This document shows positions 17,142 to 26,948 of a DNA stretch of 64,000 bases, piece by piece (the first letter of the stretch is position 1; every line of letters starts with the position of its first letter). The DNA comes from Lentimicrobiaceae bacterium (GTDB lineage: Bacteria; Bacteroidota; Bacteroidia; Bacteroidales; F082). The position numbers and the translations under genes were made by a program. The notes beneath the pieces are model-generated. The model worked only from the letters and a program-made list of their open reading frames with translations. It did not search any database and was not told the DNA's origin. The DNA lies in NCBI GenBank assembly GCA_002708315.1, contig PANC01000015.1:143671-207670 (forward strand), in the 5' to 3' direction.

Positions 17142-18503
17142 TTATAGCAATCCAACAGGTTGCTTGTGAAAAATTTTTTCCAACTTGTGTGTTAGTCCGG
17201 GCAGTGCAAATACTACTACCTTATCATCTTCTTCGATTTGGAAATTACCAACCGCAATATATGACTTATCACCTCTTATAATGCCCCCTATAATAGATCC
17301 TTCGGGCATTTTAAGATTTCGTATGAGTTTTTTAGTAACAGCAGAATTCTTTTTCACAATAAATTCTACAACATCTGAACTAATTCCACTCAAACATTTA
17401 AGAGATGATACCTCATCACCCATACTATGTTTAATCATATAGCTTGCAGCGCTAAGTTTTTTATTTATGATTGTGTCAATTCCAATATTCTTTGATATCT
17501 CAATATAGTCAAGGTTTTCAACCAGAGCGATTGTTTTCTTTACCCCAAATTTTTTGGCATGCAAACAGGTAATAATGTTGGTTTCAGAATTATTTGTAAC
17601 AGCAATGAAGGCATCAACACCCTCAATACCTTCCTCTTCAAGAAGTTTAATGTCACGAGCGTCCCCGTTTATTATCAAGGTGTCATTGAGTAAATCAATC
17701 AAATTTAACGATCTTTCATGACTTTGTTCTATTAGTTTTATATTTAGCTCGCTCTCAAGTTGCTTAGCAATAACTTTTCCAACTCTTCCACCTCCAATTA
17801 GCATTATATTATTTATTTCAACATCATGCTTGCCACCTAACTTCATTAGTTCCTCCATGCCTTCAGGCTTCGTTATAACATAAACAAAATCGTCGGGCTG
17901 AAAAATTGTATCTCCATCAGGTATAAAAGTATAAGAACCCCTGTGGATCGCCACAGCTCTAAAGTCTAGGTTTTCATATTGATTGGCAATATCATTCAAT
18001 GATTGATTGACTGCGCTGGCGTTATTACTTATTTTTATTAAAAGAACCTGAAGCTTTCCATTAGATAAATCAAATATTTCAATTGCTGCGGGTCGTTGCA
18101 ATAATTTTACCACTTCATGTCCTGCAATATCTTCTGGAGATAAAAGTTGGTCAATACCCAATTCATTATAAATTTTCTGATTTTCAAGGGCAAGATTTTG
18201 CATAGTGTTAACCCTTGCAATTGTATACTTTGCGCCAAGTTTTTTCGCCAGAATAGCGGTTAAAATATTTATTTCTTCACTATGTAGTACCGAAATTACA
18301 AGGTCGGCCTTTGCAACATTTGCTTTTTTTAATACTGCTACGGAATTTGATTGGCCAACTATTGTCATAAGATCAGCATGCGACTCAACAAGTTTTAGAA
18401 GCTCTTCATGGGGATCAACAATAGTTATATTGTGATTTGAATTAACAAGAGCCTCAGCAAGATAAAAACCAACTTCTCCGTCGCCTGCAATGATAATATT
18501 CAT
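17142..18503 (-). CDS. trkA: Trk system potassium uptake protein TrkA
   Basis: 453 residues made of two tandem RCK units. Each has a Rossmann RCK_N domain with a dinucleotide loop ('IIIAGDGEVGFYLAEAL' at residue 2 and 'IMLIGGGRVGKVIAKQL' around residue 230) followed by a RCK_C domain. The protein is cytoplasmic, binds NAD(H)/nucleotides and gates TrkH. It is the first gene of a trkA-trkH operon. No TAnnTTTG box was seen immediately upstream; the 207-base gap to the next gene (18504-18710) shows nothing else distinctive. Confidence 0.96.
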   Translation of the reverse strand: MNIIIAGDGEVGFYLAEALVNSNHNITIVDPHEELLKLVESHADLMTIVGQSNSVAVLKKANVAKADLVISVLHSEEINILTAILAKKLGAKYTIARVNTMQNLALENQKIYNELGIDQLLSPEDIAGHEVVKLLQRPAAIEIFDLSNGKLQVLLIKISNNASAVNQSLNDIANQYENLDFRAVAIHRGSYTFIPDGDTIFQPDDFVYVITKPEGMEELMKLGGKHDVEINNIMLIGGGRVGKVIAKQLESELNIKLIEQSHERSLNLIDLLNDTLIINGDARDIKLLEEEGIEGVDAFIAVTNNSETNIITCLHAKKFGVKKTIALVENLDYIEISKNIGIDTIINKKLSAASYMIKHSMGDEVSSLKCLSGISSDVVEFIVKKNSAVTKKLIRNLKMPEGSIIGGIIRGDKSYIAVGNFQIEEDDKVVVFALPGLTHKLEKIFHKQPVGLL

Positions 18504-18710
18504 TTATTAATTTTAATTTAACTGTTAAAGATAAAAATTTTGAAGCACGCGACAAAGCTATAAATATTACATAATCAATTTCTAAAAAGATGAGAAAAAC
18601 TATTAATTTTTGAAGTAATAATTATAGGTAATTATCTGTTCTGTAATCGTTTTATATCCGTGACAATTATTTTGTATCTTGCGCCACAAATTTTTTAAAC
18701 CACTATTAAT

Positions 18711-19679
18711 ATGAGTTTATCACAGAAATGCCTATTATTTTTAGGTACAGCATTGATTTCATTGAATATCAATGCCCAGACAGTTTCCGATGCAGGCGCA
18801 TTGTATAATGAAGGTAATAGTTACTACAAGGAAAAGGATTATTCTGATGCAATCACAGCTTATGAAGACGCTATGGAAATTGCAAATTTGGTTGGTGGAG
18901 ATGCTGAGGAGCTAAAGGAGCGGATTCAGACTAACTTGCTAAAGGCATATTATGGAAATGCCACAGCTTTTTATAAAAAGGGGAAGTTTGATGAAGCAAT
19001 TTCTGGGTATGAAAAATCATATGCATATGCCGAAGAGCTTGGAGATAGTAAAAAAATGACCAACTCAAAAAATAATATTGCAAAGGTCAGAACCTCTAAG
19101 GGCACAAGCTACTTGAAAAATAATATGGTAGACAATGCAATAGCTGAGTTTAATATGGCTCTTGAGATATATCCTACATATTACAAAACTTACTACGGTA
19201 TGATGTTAGCATATAAGTCAAAGGGAGATTTGAGCAAAATGGTAGCAAATGCTGATAAGGTGATTGAATATGGAGCAAACAATCCAAAAGCTGCTAAAAC
19301 AATTGCTAAAACAAAGTCTACAGTTTCAAAATCACTTGTGAATGCTGGAGCAAAGGAAATTCAAAAAGAGAATGCAACAAAAGCAGTGGAGTATATAAAT
19401 ACTTCTTTTACATACGCTTCTGGTAGTGCAAATGCTTATTATTACCTAACACTTGCCTACACAATAAAGAATAGCTGGAATAAAGCAATTTCTTCTGCAG
19501 AAAAGGCTATAAATATTAATCCAACAGAAGATAAATCGGATATTTATTTTGCATTGGGACAAGCATATGAAGGTAACGGAGATAGTTCAAATGCATGTTC
19601 TGCATATAAAAGTGTAACAAATGGTCCCAATGTGGATGCGGCAAAGTACCAGATTACTCAGGTACTTAAATGCAGTTAG
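18711..19679 (+). CDS. exported tetratricopeptide-repeat protein
   Basis: 322 residues with a signal peptide (residues 1-22, 'LLFLGTALISLNINAQ'). About five to six TPR-like units follow: 'ALYNEGNSYYKEKDYSDAIT', 'ATAFYKKGKFDEAISGYEKS', 'GTSYLKNNMVDNAIAEFNMA', 'YYGMMLAYKSKGDLSKMV', 'YYYLTLAYTIKNSWNKAIS' and 'DIYFALGQAYEGNGDSSNA'. TPR arrays mediate protein-protein contacts; no catalytic domain is present. Probably periplasmic. A single gene, convergent with the AI-2E transporter gene. Its partner is unknown. Confidence 0.88.
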   Translation: MSLSQKCLLFLGTALISLNINAQTVSDAGALYNEGNSYYKEKDYSDAITAYEDAMEIANLVGGDAEELKERIQTNLLKAYYGNATAFYKKGKFDEAISGYEKSYAYAEELGDSKKMTNSKNNIAKVRTSKGTSYLKNNMVDNAIAEFNMALEIYPTYYKTYYGMMLAYKSKGDLSKMVANADKVIEYGANNPKAAKTIAKTKSTVSKSLVNAGAKEIQKENATKAVEYINTSFTYASGSANAYYYLTLAYTIKNSWNKAISSAEKAININPTEDKSDIYFALGQAYEGNGDSSNACSAYKSVTNGPNVDAAKYQITQVLKCS

Positions 19680-19730
19680 CATGATAACAGGTTAGTATAA
19701 AATTAGCTGCCATTAAATATTCTCTTGTTA

Positions 19731-20795
19731 TTACCCACCGTTTTTGTCATTTAATGCTTCTTTTGCACCCTTTTCTGATCCGAGCATTATTGCCATCCAT
19801 TTGGAATTTTCTCGAGTTTCTAGGCTAATTTTCATTCCCATAGTAATTGGAACCGCTAGGAGCATGCCAATATCTCCTAAAATCCATCCCCAGAATACTA
19901 AAGATAGAAAAACAGCTAGGGTGGATAACTTCATTCCTCTTGCGAGAAATTTTGGTTCGATTATTTGACCTAGTGTAAAATTTATAACGGCAAATGCTAT
20001 ACCAAAATAAACTACACCCATTATTCCATTTTGAATAAGGACAAAAAGAAATATGGGAATTGATGCAATTGCTGATCCAATGTTTGGAATATATCTCATT
20101 ACCCATACCAATAAGCCCCATACTACTGCATACTGTACATTCATTACAACCAATACAACGGCAACAGAGGTTCCTCCAATTATACCTGTAAGAGTTTTAA
20201 TACCAAGATAATAACGGATATTTCTAGAAATAACCGTAATATTATTTAAAGACATATCTGGAAACTTTAGAATAGCTTTTAACTTTATTGGATAGCTATT
20301 TGTTTCTCCTAATATGAATGCCGCAATCAATATTAATAATGTTATTTGACCAAGAAGACTACCAATTTTAGTCAGTAATCTGCTTGCATATGTGAACGCT
20401 ACGCCAGACCCAAGTTTATCATTAATTTTATCTTTGGATATATTAAGGCCAAAATCATTCATAGATTCTATGGCTGAATCTCTTATACTTGCTAGCTCTT
20501 GTTTGTAGGATGGCAAGTTGTGTGAAAATTCAATGACGGATTTGGTTACTGTACCACCAATGCCTGCCAAAACAATAAGTAATCCAAAAACTACTATTAT
20601 TATTGCAAATGTTCCATTCACACCCTTCTTTTTAAGCCAATTAATGGGATGATATATAATTATACTAAAGAAGATTGCCATCAAAATAGGGTTAATAATA
20701 GCAGCTCCTATTTTAATGCCAGCTATAACTATCACTGCTGCAGCCACATAAAACATAGGGTGCATTTTCGTGTACTTGGAATTGGATTCAGACAT
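19731..20795 (-). CDS. AI-2E family transporter (PerM/TqsA-like)
   Basis: 354 residues with about eight membrane helices: a hydrophobic N-terminal pair (about 10-45), one after 'KKKGVNGTFAIIIVVFGLLI', and a C-terminal group containing 'WGLLVWVMRYIPNIGSAIAS' and 'QIIEPKFLARGMKLSTLAVFLSL', both diagnostic of the AI-2E family. Members export diverse solutes, among them autoinducer-2 (TqsA) or Na+ for H+ in halophiles; the substrate here is unknown. Monocistronic on the minus strand. Confidence 0.92.
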   Translation of the reverse strand: MSESNSKYTKMHPMFYVAAAVIVIAGIKIGAAIINPILMAIFFSIIIYHPINWLKKKGVNGTFAIIIVVFGLLIVLAGIGGTVTKSVIEFSHNLPSYKQELASIRDSAIESMNDFGLNISKDKINDKLGSGVAFTYASRLLTKIGSLLGQITLLILIAAFILGETNSYPIKLKAILKFPDMSLNNITVISRNIRYYLGIKTLTGIIGGTSVAVVLVVMNVQYAVVWGLLVWVMRYIPNIGSAIASIPIFLFVLIQNGIMGVVYFGIAFAVINFTLGQIIEPKFLARGMKLSTLAVFLSLVFWGWILGDIGMLLAVPITMGMKISLETRENSKWMAIMLGSEKGAKEALNDKNGG

Positions 20796-20894
20796 ACCTA
20801 TTTAAGCTTTTTATTGGTTGTTTAAAAATATAAAATATTCTTAAACAAAAAAAGGTCTAGTAAATAAGAGGTATTATGAAGAAAAATGAATGTT

Positions 20895-23234
20895 CTATTT
20901 AACAACTAAGATTTTTGTAACTACCTTTTCTGTTTTATCTTCAGTTACTGCGAATACCATATAGATTCCTGTCGCAACTTTTTCTCCGTTGAAATTCATT
21001 CCATCCCAAACAGCCTGACCTCCCTCGGATTTAGTTTGATATACGAGATTACCATAAGAATCTGTAATTTTCACGTATGAGTTATTTACAAGCCCTACAA
21101 TTGCAACTAAACCTGTGAAATCTTCTCTAACAGGATTTGGATAGGCGTATACTTTTGATCCCGGAGGATTTGGTGGTGTGGCTGTTCCTTTATATGATAT
21201 TATTCCTTCAGCAGTTCCTATAAATACTTCACCTTTATTGTCAATGGAAATACTTATAATATTATTAGATAATAAGGGGCTATTTTCGGTAGTGAAATGT
21301 TCTATCTGTTCAAGACCATCTTCAGAAAATAAAAATAACCCTGCTCTTTCTGTTCCTATCCATTTTTGATTTGCACCATCAACCGCAATGCTTGTAATTA
21401 GTTCCGTTTCCAAAAGATAATCCGCAAGTCCAGAGCCATCATTCCTAGGAACAAGAATTCTTTGAGCATCATAATCAGCACCTGAAACAAATATGTTGTC
21501 TGGGGAGTAAAATACCGCTACCCCCTTATCCGTTCCAACCCAAACTTCACCATCTAGGTCTTTTGCAAAGGAGTATACCTTATTTCCAGGGATATTTCCA
21601 GCACCCTGTGTACTATAGAGAACCTTTACTTTATCATCACTTGTATCATCGATAGTGCCTTCATCAGTAAAAACTATTAAAAGCCCATTACTTCTTTTTA
21701 GTATCCATTTTTGATCACTAGCATCAATAATCATGAAACCAATATCAATTCCACTTAGTGATCCACCCAAGTTAATTGATTTCCAAGATCCATCATTTTT
21801 CATTACTGAGAGTAAATCAGGAGCTCCTGAATTTGCAACCCACATATTATGTTGGCTGTCGAAACCTATCCCACTTATATTTACCAAATCAGGATTTGCA
21901 ATCCAAGGTTGAAGAGAACTATTGTATTCATCAAAGATATCGGTGAGAATATTATCTTCAAATTTAATTACCCCTCCTTGCCATGTGCCAATATAGGCTA
22001 TATTACTATTTGCAGGATCAACTTTAACACAAACAAAATCACTAATGGTATCTAACTGGGGAGTATTTCTAGAACTGTGGGTTGTCCATGTATTATCAAC
22101 AAAAGAGAAAACACCATCTGTCATGTATAGCTTAGACCAGTTTGATGCCCTTCCTCCTGGTGCAACCCATAAGTTATCACCTCCAGCGTTCAGATTAAAC
22201 ACATTGTTTGACCCTGGGCCATTAGGTTTTATAAATTCACCCGACCAACCATCGTTGTATGCTTTTAAGAGCCCCTTTAATTTAGTTCCTACCCATATAA
22301 AGTCATTATCCATATCTGCAGAGAGGGGTTGAATAGATTGCCCTTCGGGATTCCAGACACTAAATATGTTTTCCATTTCTGTATCATAAACACCAACATT
22401 GTACATGTTAGCAATAAGAAAAAACTCATCTTTAACAGTAAACTGATGACGTGTATTATTTTTATCTTTTTCAAAATAATCCCAGTAGTATCCATTGAAA
22501 ACAAACATTGTGTCTTGATTAAACGACTCACTGTAAAGGTTTGTATATATTTTTCCTTGGAAACTAGCAATAATATTATAGGACAAGTTAGGATGAATTA
22601 TGGTCGTATCTTTTGACCATTGATGAAAGTCGGCAAGGTTCGAGGCATTTTTATTGGCATAATAAATACCAGATTCTGTGGCAGCAAATATGGAAGTGTC
22701 ATTGAAAATTATACCATTAACATTTATGGCATCGCCATTTTGACCTATGTAATATGTATCTGCTATTTCCTTTCTTTCCATGTTTAGTAAAACAATACCA
22801 AACCCACATGACAGATAGGCCATATTATCCCTGAAAGTAATATCATTTATTGTTTTATATCCTAATATTTCTTTGTTTTTGATATCAGGCAGATTTATTA
22901 TTTCTCCATCTTTATTAATGATATCCAAGTTTGAATTTGAATATGCCACAAGTATTTCTTCCGTATTATAATTATAACCTATGGAAGTTATTCCAATGTC
23001 ATTAAGACCTTGAACCTTATCAAATCTTTTGACATTATTATCAAGTTTGTTATATGTGAAAATACTTAGCTCAGTTGCTGCATACACTATTTCATCAATA
23101 ACAACTACATCAATTACCTTGTCATAAGGTAAGTGTGTGCGCCAACTGCCAATTCCAGAGCCCTGCCCCATGCTAAACACAGGGGATAAAAAAAGCAAGG
23201 AAAATAATACGAATGTAAACTTGAATCTATGCAT
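20895..23234 (-). CDS. porZ: type IX secretion attachment-complex protein PorZ
   Basis: 779 residues, against about 776 for Porphyromonas gingivalis PorZ. A signal peptide (1-23) is followed by 'GSGIGSWRTHLPYDKVIDVV', the hallmark PorZ opening, then two seven-bladed beta-propeller regions with two-component-regulator-propeller repeats ('KVYSFAKDLDGEVWVGTDKG', 'NNIISISIDNKGEVFIGTA') and a C-terminal domain 'VYAYPNPVREDFTG...' resembling the T9SS sorting domain. Known role: PorZ sits on the cell surface with PorU, PorV and PorQ and delivers anionic LPS for attachment of T9SS cargo. It supports T9SS export of the C25 protease. I see no other por genes in the window. Confidence 0.9.
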   Translation of the reverse strand: MHRFKFTFVLFSLLFLSPVFSMGQGSGIGSWRTHLPYDKVIDVVVIDEIVYAATELSIFTYNKLDNNVKRFDKVQGLNDIGITSIGYNYNTEEILVAYSNSNLDIINKDGEIINLPDIKNKEILGYKTINDITFRDNMAYLSCGFGIVLLNMERKEIADTYYIGQNGDAINVNGIIFNDTSIFAATESGIYYANKNASNLADFHQWSKDTTIIHPNLSYNIIASFQGKIYTNLYSESFNQDTMFVFNGYYWDYFEKDKNNTRHQFTVKDEFFLIANMYNVGVYDTEMENIFSVWNPEGQSIQPLSADMDNDFIWVGTKLKGLLKAYNDGWSGEFIKPNGPGSNNVFNLNAGGDNLWVAPGGRASNWSKLYMTDGVFSFVDNTWTTHSSRNTPQLDTISDFVCVKVDPANSNIAYIGTWQGGVIKFEDNILTDIFDEYNSSLQPWIANPDLVNISGIGFDSQHNMWVANSGAPDLLSVMKNDGSWKSINLGGSLSGIDIGFMIIDASDQKWILKRSNGLLIVFTDEGTIDDTSDDKVKVLYSTQGAGNIPGNKVYSFAKDLDGEVWVGTDKGVAVFYSPDNIFVSGADYDAQRILVPRNDGSGLADYLLETELITSIAVDGANQKWIGTERAGLFLFSEDGLEQIEHFTTENSPLLSNNIISISIDNKGEVFIGTAEGIISYKGTATPPNPPGSKVYAYPNPVREDFTGLVAIVGLVNNSYVKITDSYGNLVYQTKSEGGQAVWDGMNFNGEKVATGIYMVFAVTEDKTEKVVTKILVVK

Positions 23235-23312
23235 TATCGAGAAATATTTTTGTCATTAGATAAACTTTAAATAACTTAATTTATTGTCAATATAGAGGTC
23301 ATTAAATAAATA

Positions 23313-24032
23313 TCAACCTTGATTCGTCAATGATAATTTGATAATCTCCTTTAACTCTTCAACCCCATGCGCATCGTTTATAGAGAATTCACCTATAGCT
23401 GTCCGCCTTAAGCCACTCATATAGGCTCCATTATTCATTGCTTTACCAAAATCATTCACTAGAGATCTTATGTAGGTTCCTTTACTGCAATTTACTAAAA
23501 AATCAATTTCAGGTAGTTCATATGTTAATAGCTTAAACACGTTAATTCTAACCTTACGGGATTTAATCTGAACCTCATCATCCTTACGTGCGTATTCAAA
23601 TGCACGTTTGCCTTCTATTTTTACGGCAGAGTATATGGGAGGTGTTTGGGTAACTTCGCCTACAAACAACTTAACAGTAGAATCCAAAACTTCATTGGTT
23701 ATTTCCGTAGTATCATACTTCCGATCAACCTCAGTTTCTTTATCGTAAGATGGCGTTGTTTTTCCTATATGCATGCTTCCGACATAGGTCTTATCTTGTC
23801 CCTGAAATGTTTCAATTTGTTTTGTGAGTTTTCCTGTACATACTATTAACAAGCCTGTTGCGAGAGGATCAAGTGTTCCAGCATGTCCGACTTTTATCTT
23901 TTTTATTCCCAGTCCTTTTTTTATACTATACCTCAATGAATTTACTACATCGAATGATGTCCATCCATATGGCTTGTCAACTAATAGTAGCTCACCATTT
24001 ATAAAGTCAAATTGTTTTGGGGGGTCCATCAT
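23313..24032 (-). CDS. truB: tRNA pseudouridine(55) synthase TruB
   Basis: 239 residues. '[17 protein letters not shown]' and '[19 protein letters not shown]' are TruB signatures, with catalytic Asp55. '[20 protein letters not shown]' and '[17 protein letters not shown]' are further conserved blocks. The protein is short because it lacks a C-terminal PUA domain, usual for Bacteroidota. It makes pseudouridine 55 in the T-loop of tRNAs. The stop codon of uppP lies 7 bases upstream, so it is the last gene of ftsX-DUF3098-uppP-truB. Confidence 0.96.
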   Translation of the reverse strand: MMDPPKQFDFINGELLLVDKPYGWTSFDVVNSLRYSIKKGLGIKKIKVGHAGTLDPLATGLLIVCTGKLTKQIETFQGQDKTYVGSMHIGKTTPSYDKETEVDRKYDTTEITNEVLDSTVKLFVGEVTQTPPIYSAVKIEGKRAFEYARKDDEVQIKSRKVRINVFKLLTYELPEIDFLVNCSKGTYIRSLVNDFGKAMNNGAYMSGLRRTAIGEFSINDAHGVEELKEIIKLSLTNQG

Positions 24033-24038
24033 GATTTT

Positions 24039-24830
24039 TTAAAAATAGAGACCGGATATTATGGCAATCCCCCCAACTATTATACAATAAAAAGAAAAAT
24101 AAATAAGCTTTCCTTTTTTGACAATGTTTATCATCCACGTACATGCAGCCCAACCAGCAATAAATGCAGCTAAAAAACCAATTAATAAGGGGATAGCCCC
24201 AACACTTTCATTACTTGACATTTCACCTCCCATGAGATCCAAAAAATTCGCTCCTAGGATGGGAATTAAAACCATTAAAAATGAAAACCTTGTTACACTT
24301 TCTTTTTTATCTCCCAATAAAATTCCTGTTGATATTGTAGCTCCAGATCTTGATATACCGGGTAAAACAGCCATGGCCTGCGATAAACCAATAACAAATG
24401 AATCTAAGTATGTTAGTTCGCGCTTATTGGATTTAGAGAAATAAGTAAATGCTAGCATAGCTGCAGTTACCAATAACATTGATCCAACAAAGATCATATT
24501 ACCATTAAAAAACCCTTCTACTCTATCCTTAAAGAAAACTCCAATTATTAAAACTGGAATCATTGAAATTAAGATTTTAACCGCAAATTTTGTTTCAGTG
24601 TTCCACTCAAACTTGAATAAGCCTCTAAGAATAATCAGTATATCTCTCCAGAATACAACAATGGTGCTTAAAACAGTTGCTCCATGAACAACAATGGTGA
24701 AAATCAAACTTTTTTCAGGATTAATATTCATTAAATACTTCCCTATCTCGAGATGTCCACTACTGCTTACGGGTAAAAATTCGGTTAGTCCTTGAATTAA
24801 TCCAAGAATAAGTGCTTCAAACCAGCTCAT
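24039..24830 (-). CDS. uppP: undecaprenyl-diphosphatase UppP (BacA)
   Basis: 263 residues from ATG 24830. The start was chosen because '[20 protein letters not shown]' is the canonical BacA N-terminus; an ATG at 24881 would add 17 non-conserved residues and overlap the upstream gene. The catalytic motifs '[13 protein letters not shown]' and '[14 protein letters not shown]' are intact, with about eight membrane helices. It dephosphorylates undecaprenyl diphosphate to recycle the lipid carrier for peptidoglycan and O-antigen. The small DUF3098 gene sits 10 bases upstream. Confidence 0.96.
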   Translation of the reverse strand: MSWFEALILGLIQGLTEFLPVSSSGHLEIGKYLMNINPEKSLIFTIVVHGATVLSTIVVFWRDILIILRGLFKFEWNTETKFAVKILISMIPVLIIGVFFKDRVEGFFNGNMIFVGSMLLVTAAMLAFTYFSKSNKRELTYLDSFVIGLSQAMAVLPGISRSGATISTGILLGDKKESVTRFSFLMVLIPILGANFLDLMGGEMSSNESVGAIPLLIGFLAAFIAGWAACTWMINIVKKGKLIYFSFYCIIVGGIAIISGLYF

Positions 24831-24840
24831 TTGTGAATTA

Positions 24841-25104
24841 TTATTTGTTTTTTGGGCGACGCATAATTGCAAAAATCTCAATTATATATCCGCTTAAAAT
24901 TAGAAGTGGAGCAAGGGTAAGCCTTCTAAAACCAAATAGCGCGTCACTAAAAACCTCTGGATCATCAGATCCTCCCCCAATCATTAAAATAAACCCCAAT
25001 ATTATTACCACTAGTCCAACGATTAACAATATGTAGTTTTCACGATTAAATGCAAATCCTGATTCTTTTTCTTCGGGTTTCTGTATTTGAGTTTTTGCTG
25101 TCAT
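24841..25104 (-). CDS. DUF3098 family small membrane protein
   Basis: 87 residues from ATG 25104 (an in-frame TTG at 25122 is a less likely start). Two membrane helices are visible, 'YILLIVGLVVIILGFILMIG' and 'LTLAPLLILSGYIIEIFAIM', joined by 'GSDDPEVFSDALFGFRR', the characteristic DUF3098 segment. Function unknown; the gene is regularly found between ftsX and uppP in Bacteroidota, suggesting a link to division or cell-wall synthesis. That link is inference from gene order. Confidence 0.88.
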   Translation of the reverse strand: MTAKTQIQKPEEKESGFAFNRENYILLIVGLVVIILGFILMIGGGSDDPEVFSDALFGFRRLTLAPLLILSGYIIEIFAIMRRPKNK

Positions 25105-25267
25105 TTTTGAAATTTTTTTCAAAAGTACAATAAAATCAAAATATTCAGTAAAAGATGGCTGCTCTTATGATCAATAATAATGAGTTTTTTAACTGATACT
25201 AATATAGTAGGGGATATATTAGGTAAATTTAATACGAGATGATAGCAGATTAGCCTATGAATTAATT

Positions 25268-26152
25268 TTAACCGTACATGCTGTCTGTCTTCATACGGAG
25301 ATATTTATCCACAGCAAATAAAGTTGAAAATCCGGTAATAATAAGGCCACTCATAATTATACCCGCATTAAGATAAATTAACATTCTTTTACTTGTAAGG
25401 ATACTTAATTCAGGAATATTTTGGTGTGCCGCCATAATCATCAAGTGTATAACGCCCATTGCAATAATTGCACTTATTAAACCTTGTATAAAACCAGCTA
25501 TAATAAATGGTCTGATTATAAATCCTTCAGTTGCTCCCACCAGCTGCATTGTACGAATTGTGAATCGCTTTGAATAAATGCTTAGCCGTATTGTATTATT
25601 AATTAATGCTATAGCAATGAGTAATAGTAGAATTGAAAAAGCAAGCAAAATAAGGCTTATTTTATTAATGTTATTATTTATAATATTTACTACAGATTGC
25701 TGGTAGTAAACTTCCTTTACACCATCGTTTTCTAAAACAATGGCTTCTATTTTTATGATACTATCGTTATTTGCCCAGCTGGAATTAAACCTTACATCAA
25801 TTGATGGCAGTAAAGGGTTATCATCATCATTTAAAAATCCAGTGAAATCCTCACCAAGAATACTATTTAGTCTTGCCGTAGCTTCTTCTTTGGTTATATA
25901 TTCTGTTGACTTAATGCTTGGAAGTAAGTCAAGTTGTTTTTGGAGATATACTATATCTGCTTCCTTAACATCCTTCTTCATAATTATTTCAAAACCAATA
26001 TTTTCCTTGATATAGTCAGAAAAGCTTTTTGCATGTAAAACGAATAATCCTAAAAATCCAAGTGAAAATAAAACAAGGGTAATACTTATCACAGAAGTGA
26101 TGTATGATGCATTTATTCTGCGTTTATGATGAATATTTTTGCTAGATGACAT
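25268..26152 (-). CDS. ftsX: cell division protein FtsX
   Basis: 294 residues with four membrane helices: one at about 18-43, then three in the C-terminal half (about 165-190, 212-240, 255-280). The periplasmic region holds 'IKSTEYITKEEATARLNSIL' and the C-terminal half 'RFTIRTMQLVGATEGFIIRPF', both FtsX hallmarks. FtsX pairs with the ATPase FtsE to control peptidoglycan hydrolases at the septum. ftsE is not in this window. First gene of the ftsX-DUF3098-uppP-truB set, although 163 bases separate it from DUF3098. Confidence 0.93.
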   Translation of the reverse strand: MSSSKNIHHKRRINASYITSVISITLVLFSLGFLGLFVLHAKSFSDYIKENIGFEIIMKKDVKEADIVYLQKQLDLLPSIKSTEYITKEEATARLNSILGEDFTGFLNDDDNPLLPSIDVRFNSSWANNDSIIKIEAIVLENDGVKEVYYQQSVVNIINNNINKISLILLAFSILLLLIAIALINNTIRLSIYSKRFTIRTMQLVGATEGFIIRPFIIAGFIQGLISAIIAMGVIHLMIMAAHQNIPELSILTSKRMLIYLNAGIIMSGLIITGFSTLFAVDKYLRMKTDSMYG

Positions 26153-26225
26153 ATTAATAGGCTAAAATAAAAAATAATATAACTACAACTTTTATTAATT
26201 TTACAACCTTAATTTTATTGCAAAT

Positions 26226-26945
26226 ATGCGACAATTAACTATTATAGTGTTTACAATTCTGCCTGCAATATTCGTAGGTCAGAACAACTATAATTTTAAT
26301 AAAAACCTTCTTGTAATAAGCGACACATCCCAATATTTGTTGCAACTATTGGAAAGTAGTACTTATGAACTAGTTGATATTGAAGAGTATGTACCTGGAA
26401 TTAAGCTTGACATAAAATACGCATCACCTAACAATTTAATCGGAGAAAGAATTTATCCTGTTTCAAAGGCAATTGTGAGAAGGCCTCTTGCGGAGTCTTT
26501 GTATAAAATTCAGAAATCGTTAAATAATTATGGGCTTGGCTTGGTTATTTTTGATGGGTATAGGCCATATGGCGCAACGGTAAGGGTATATGAGCTATAT
26601 AAAGACACAAATTTTATCGCATCACCATGGCAAGGATCCCATCATAATCGGGGTGCCTCCGTTGATGTTAGCCTTATAGATTTGGAATATGGACAAGAAA
26701 TACAAATGCCAACAGGATATGAAAATTATTCGGAAGCCTCACATATTAATTATCAAAATTTGCCAAAAAATGTATTAGATAACAGGGAAATTTTAATATC
26801 AGAAATGCAAAATAATGGCTTTAAGGTAAACCCAAAAAAATGGTGGAACTTTGATTTTATAGGTTGGCAGGAATATGATATTATGGATTTAACTTTTGAG
26901 GAAATAGAGCAAATAAATACGAAGAAAATAATCAACAAAGAATAA
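26226..26945 (+). CDS. VanX/DdpX-like M15D dipeptidase with altered catalytic motif
   Basis: 239 residues with a signal peptide (1-18). The M15D fold is clear: 'DLKLDIKYASPNNLIGERIY'-type start (here 'GIKLDIKYASPNNLIGERIY'), 'LVIFDGYRPYGATVRVYEL' with the substrate Arg, and 'SHHNRGASVD' supplying zinc ligands His140 and Asp147. The third block, 'EWWHF' in VanX (catalytic Glu and third zinc ligand His), reads 'KWWNF' with Lys205 and Asn208. The following 'DIMDLTFEEI' matches the normal C-terminus, so the alignment is secure and the DNA around 26838-26849 reads cleanly. Known members cut D-Ala-D-Ala. Whether this one is active is open. It lies 3 bases upstream of leuS. Confidence 0.88.
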   Translation: MRQLTIIVFTILPAIFVGQNNYNFNKNLLVISDTSQYLLQLLESSTYELVDIEEYVPGIKLDIKYASPNNLIGERIYPVSKAIVRRPLAESLYKIQKSLNNYGLGLVIFDGYRPYGATVRVYELYKDTNFIASPWQGSHHNRGASVDVSLIDLEYGQEIQMPTGYENYSEASHINYQNLPKNVLDNREILISEMQNNGFKVNPKKWWNFDFIGWQEYDIMDLTFEEIEQINTKKIINKE

Positions 26946-26948
26946 AAG

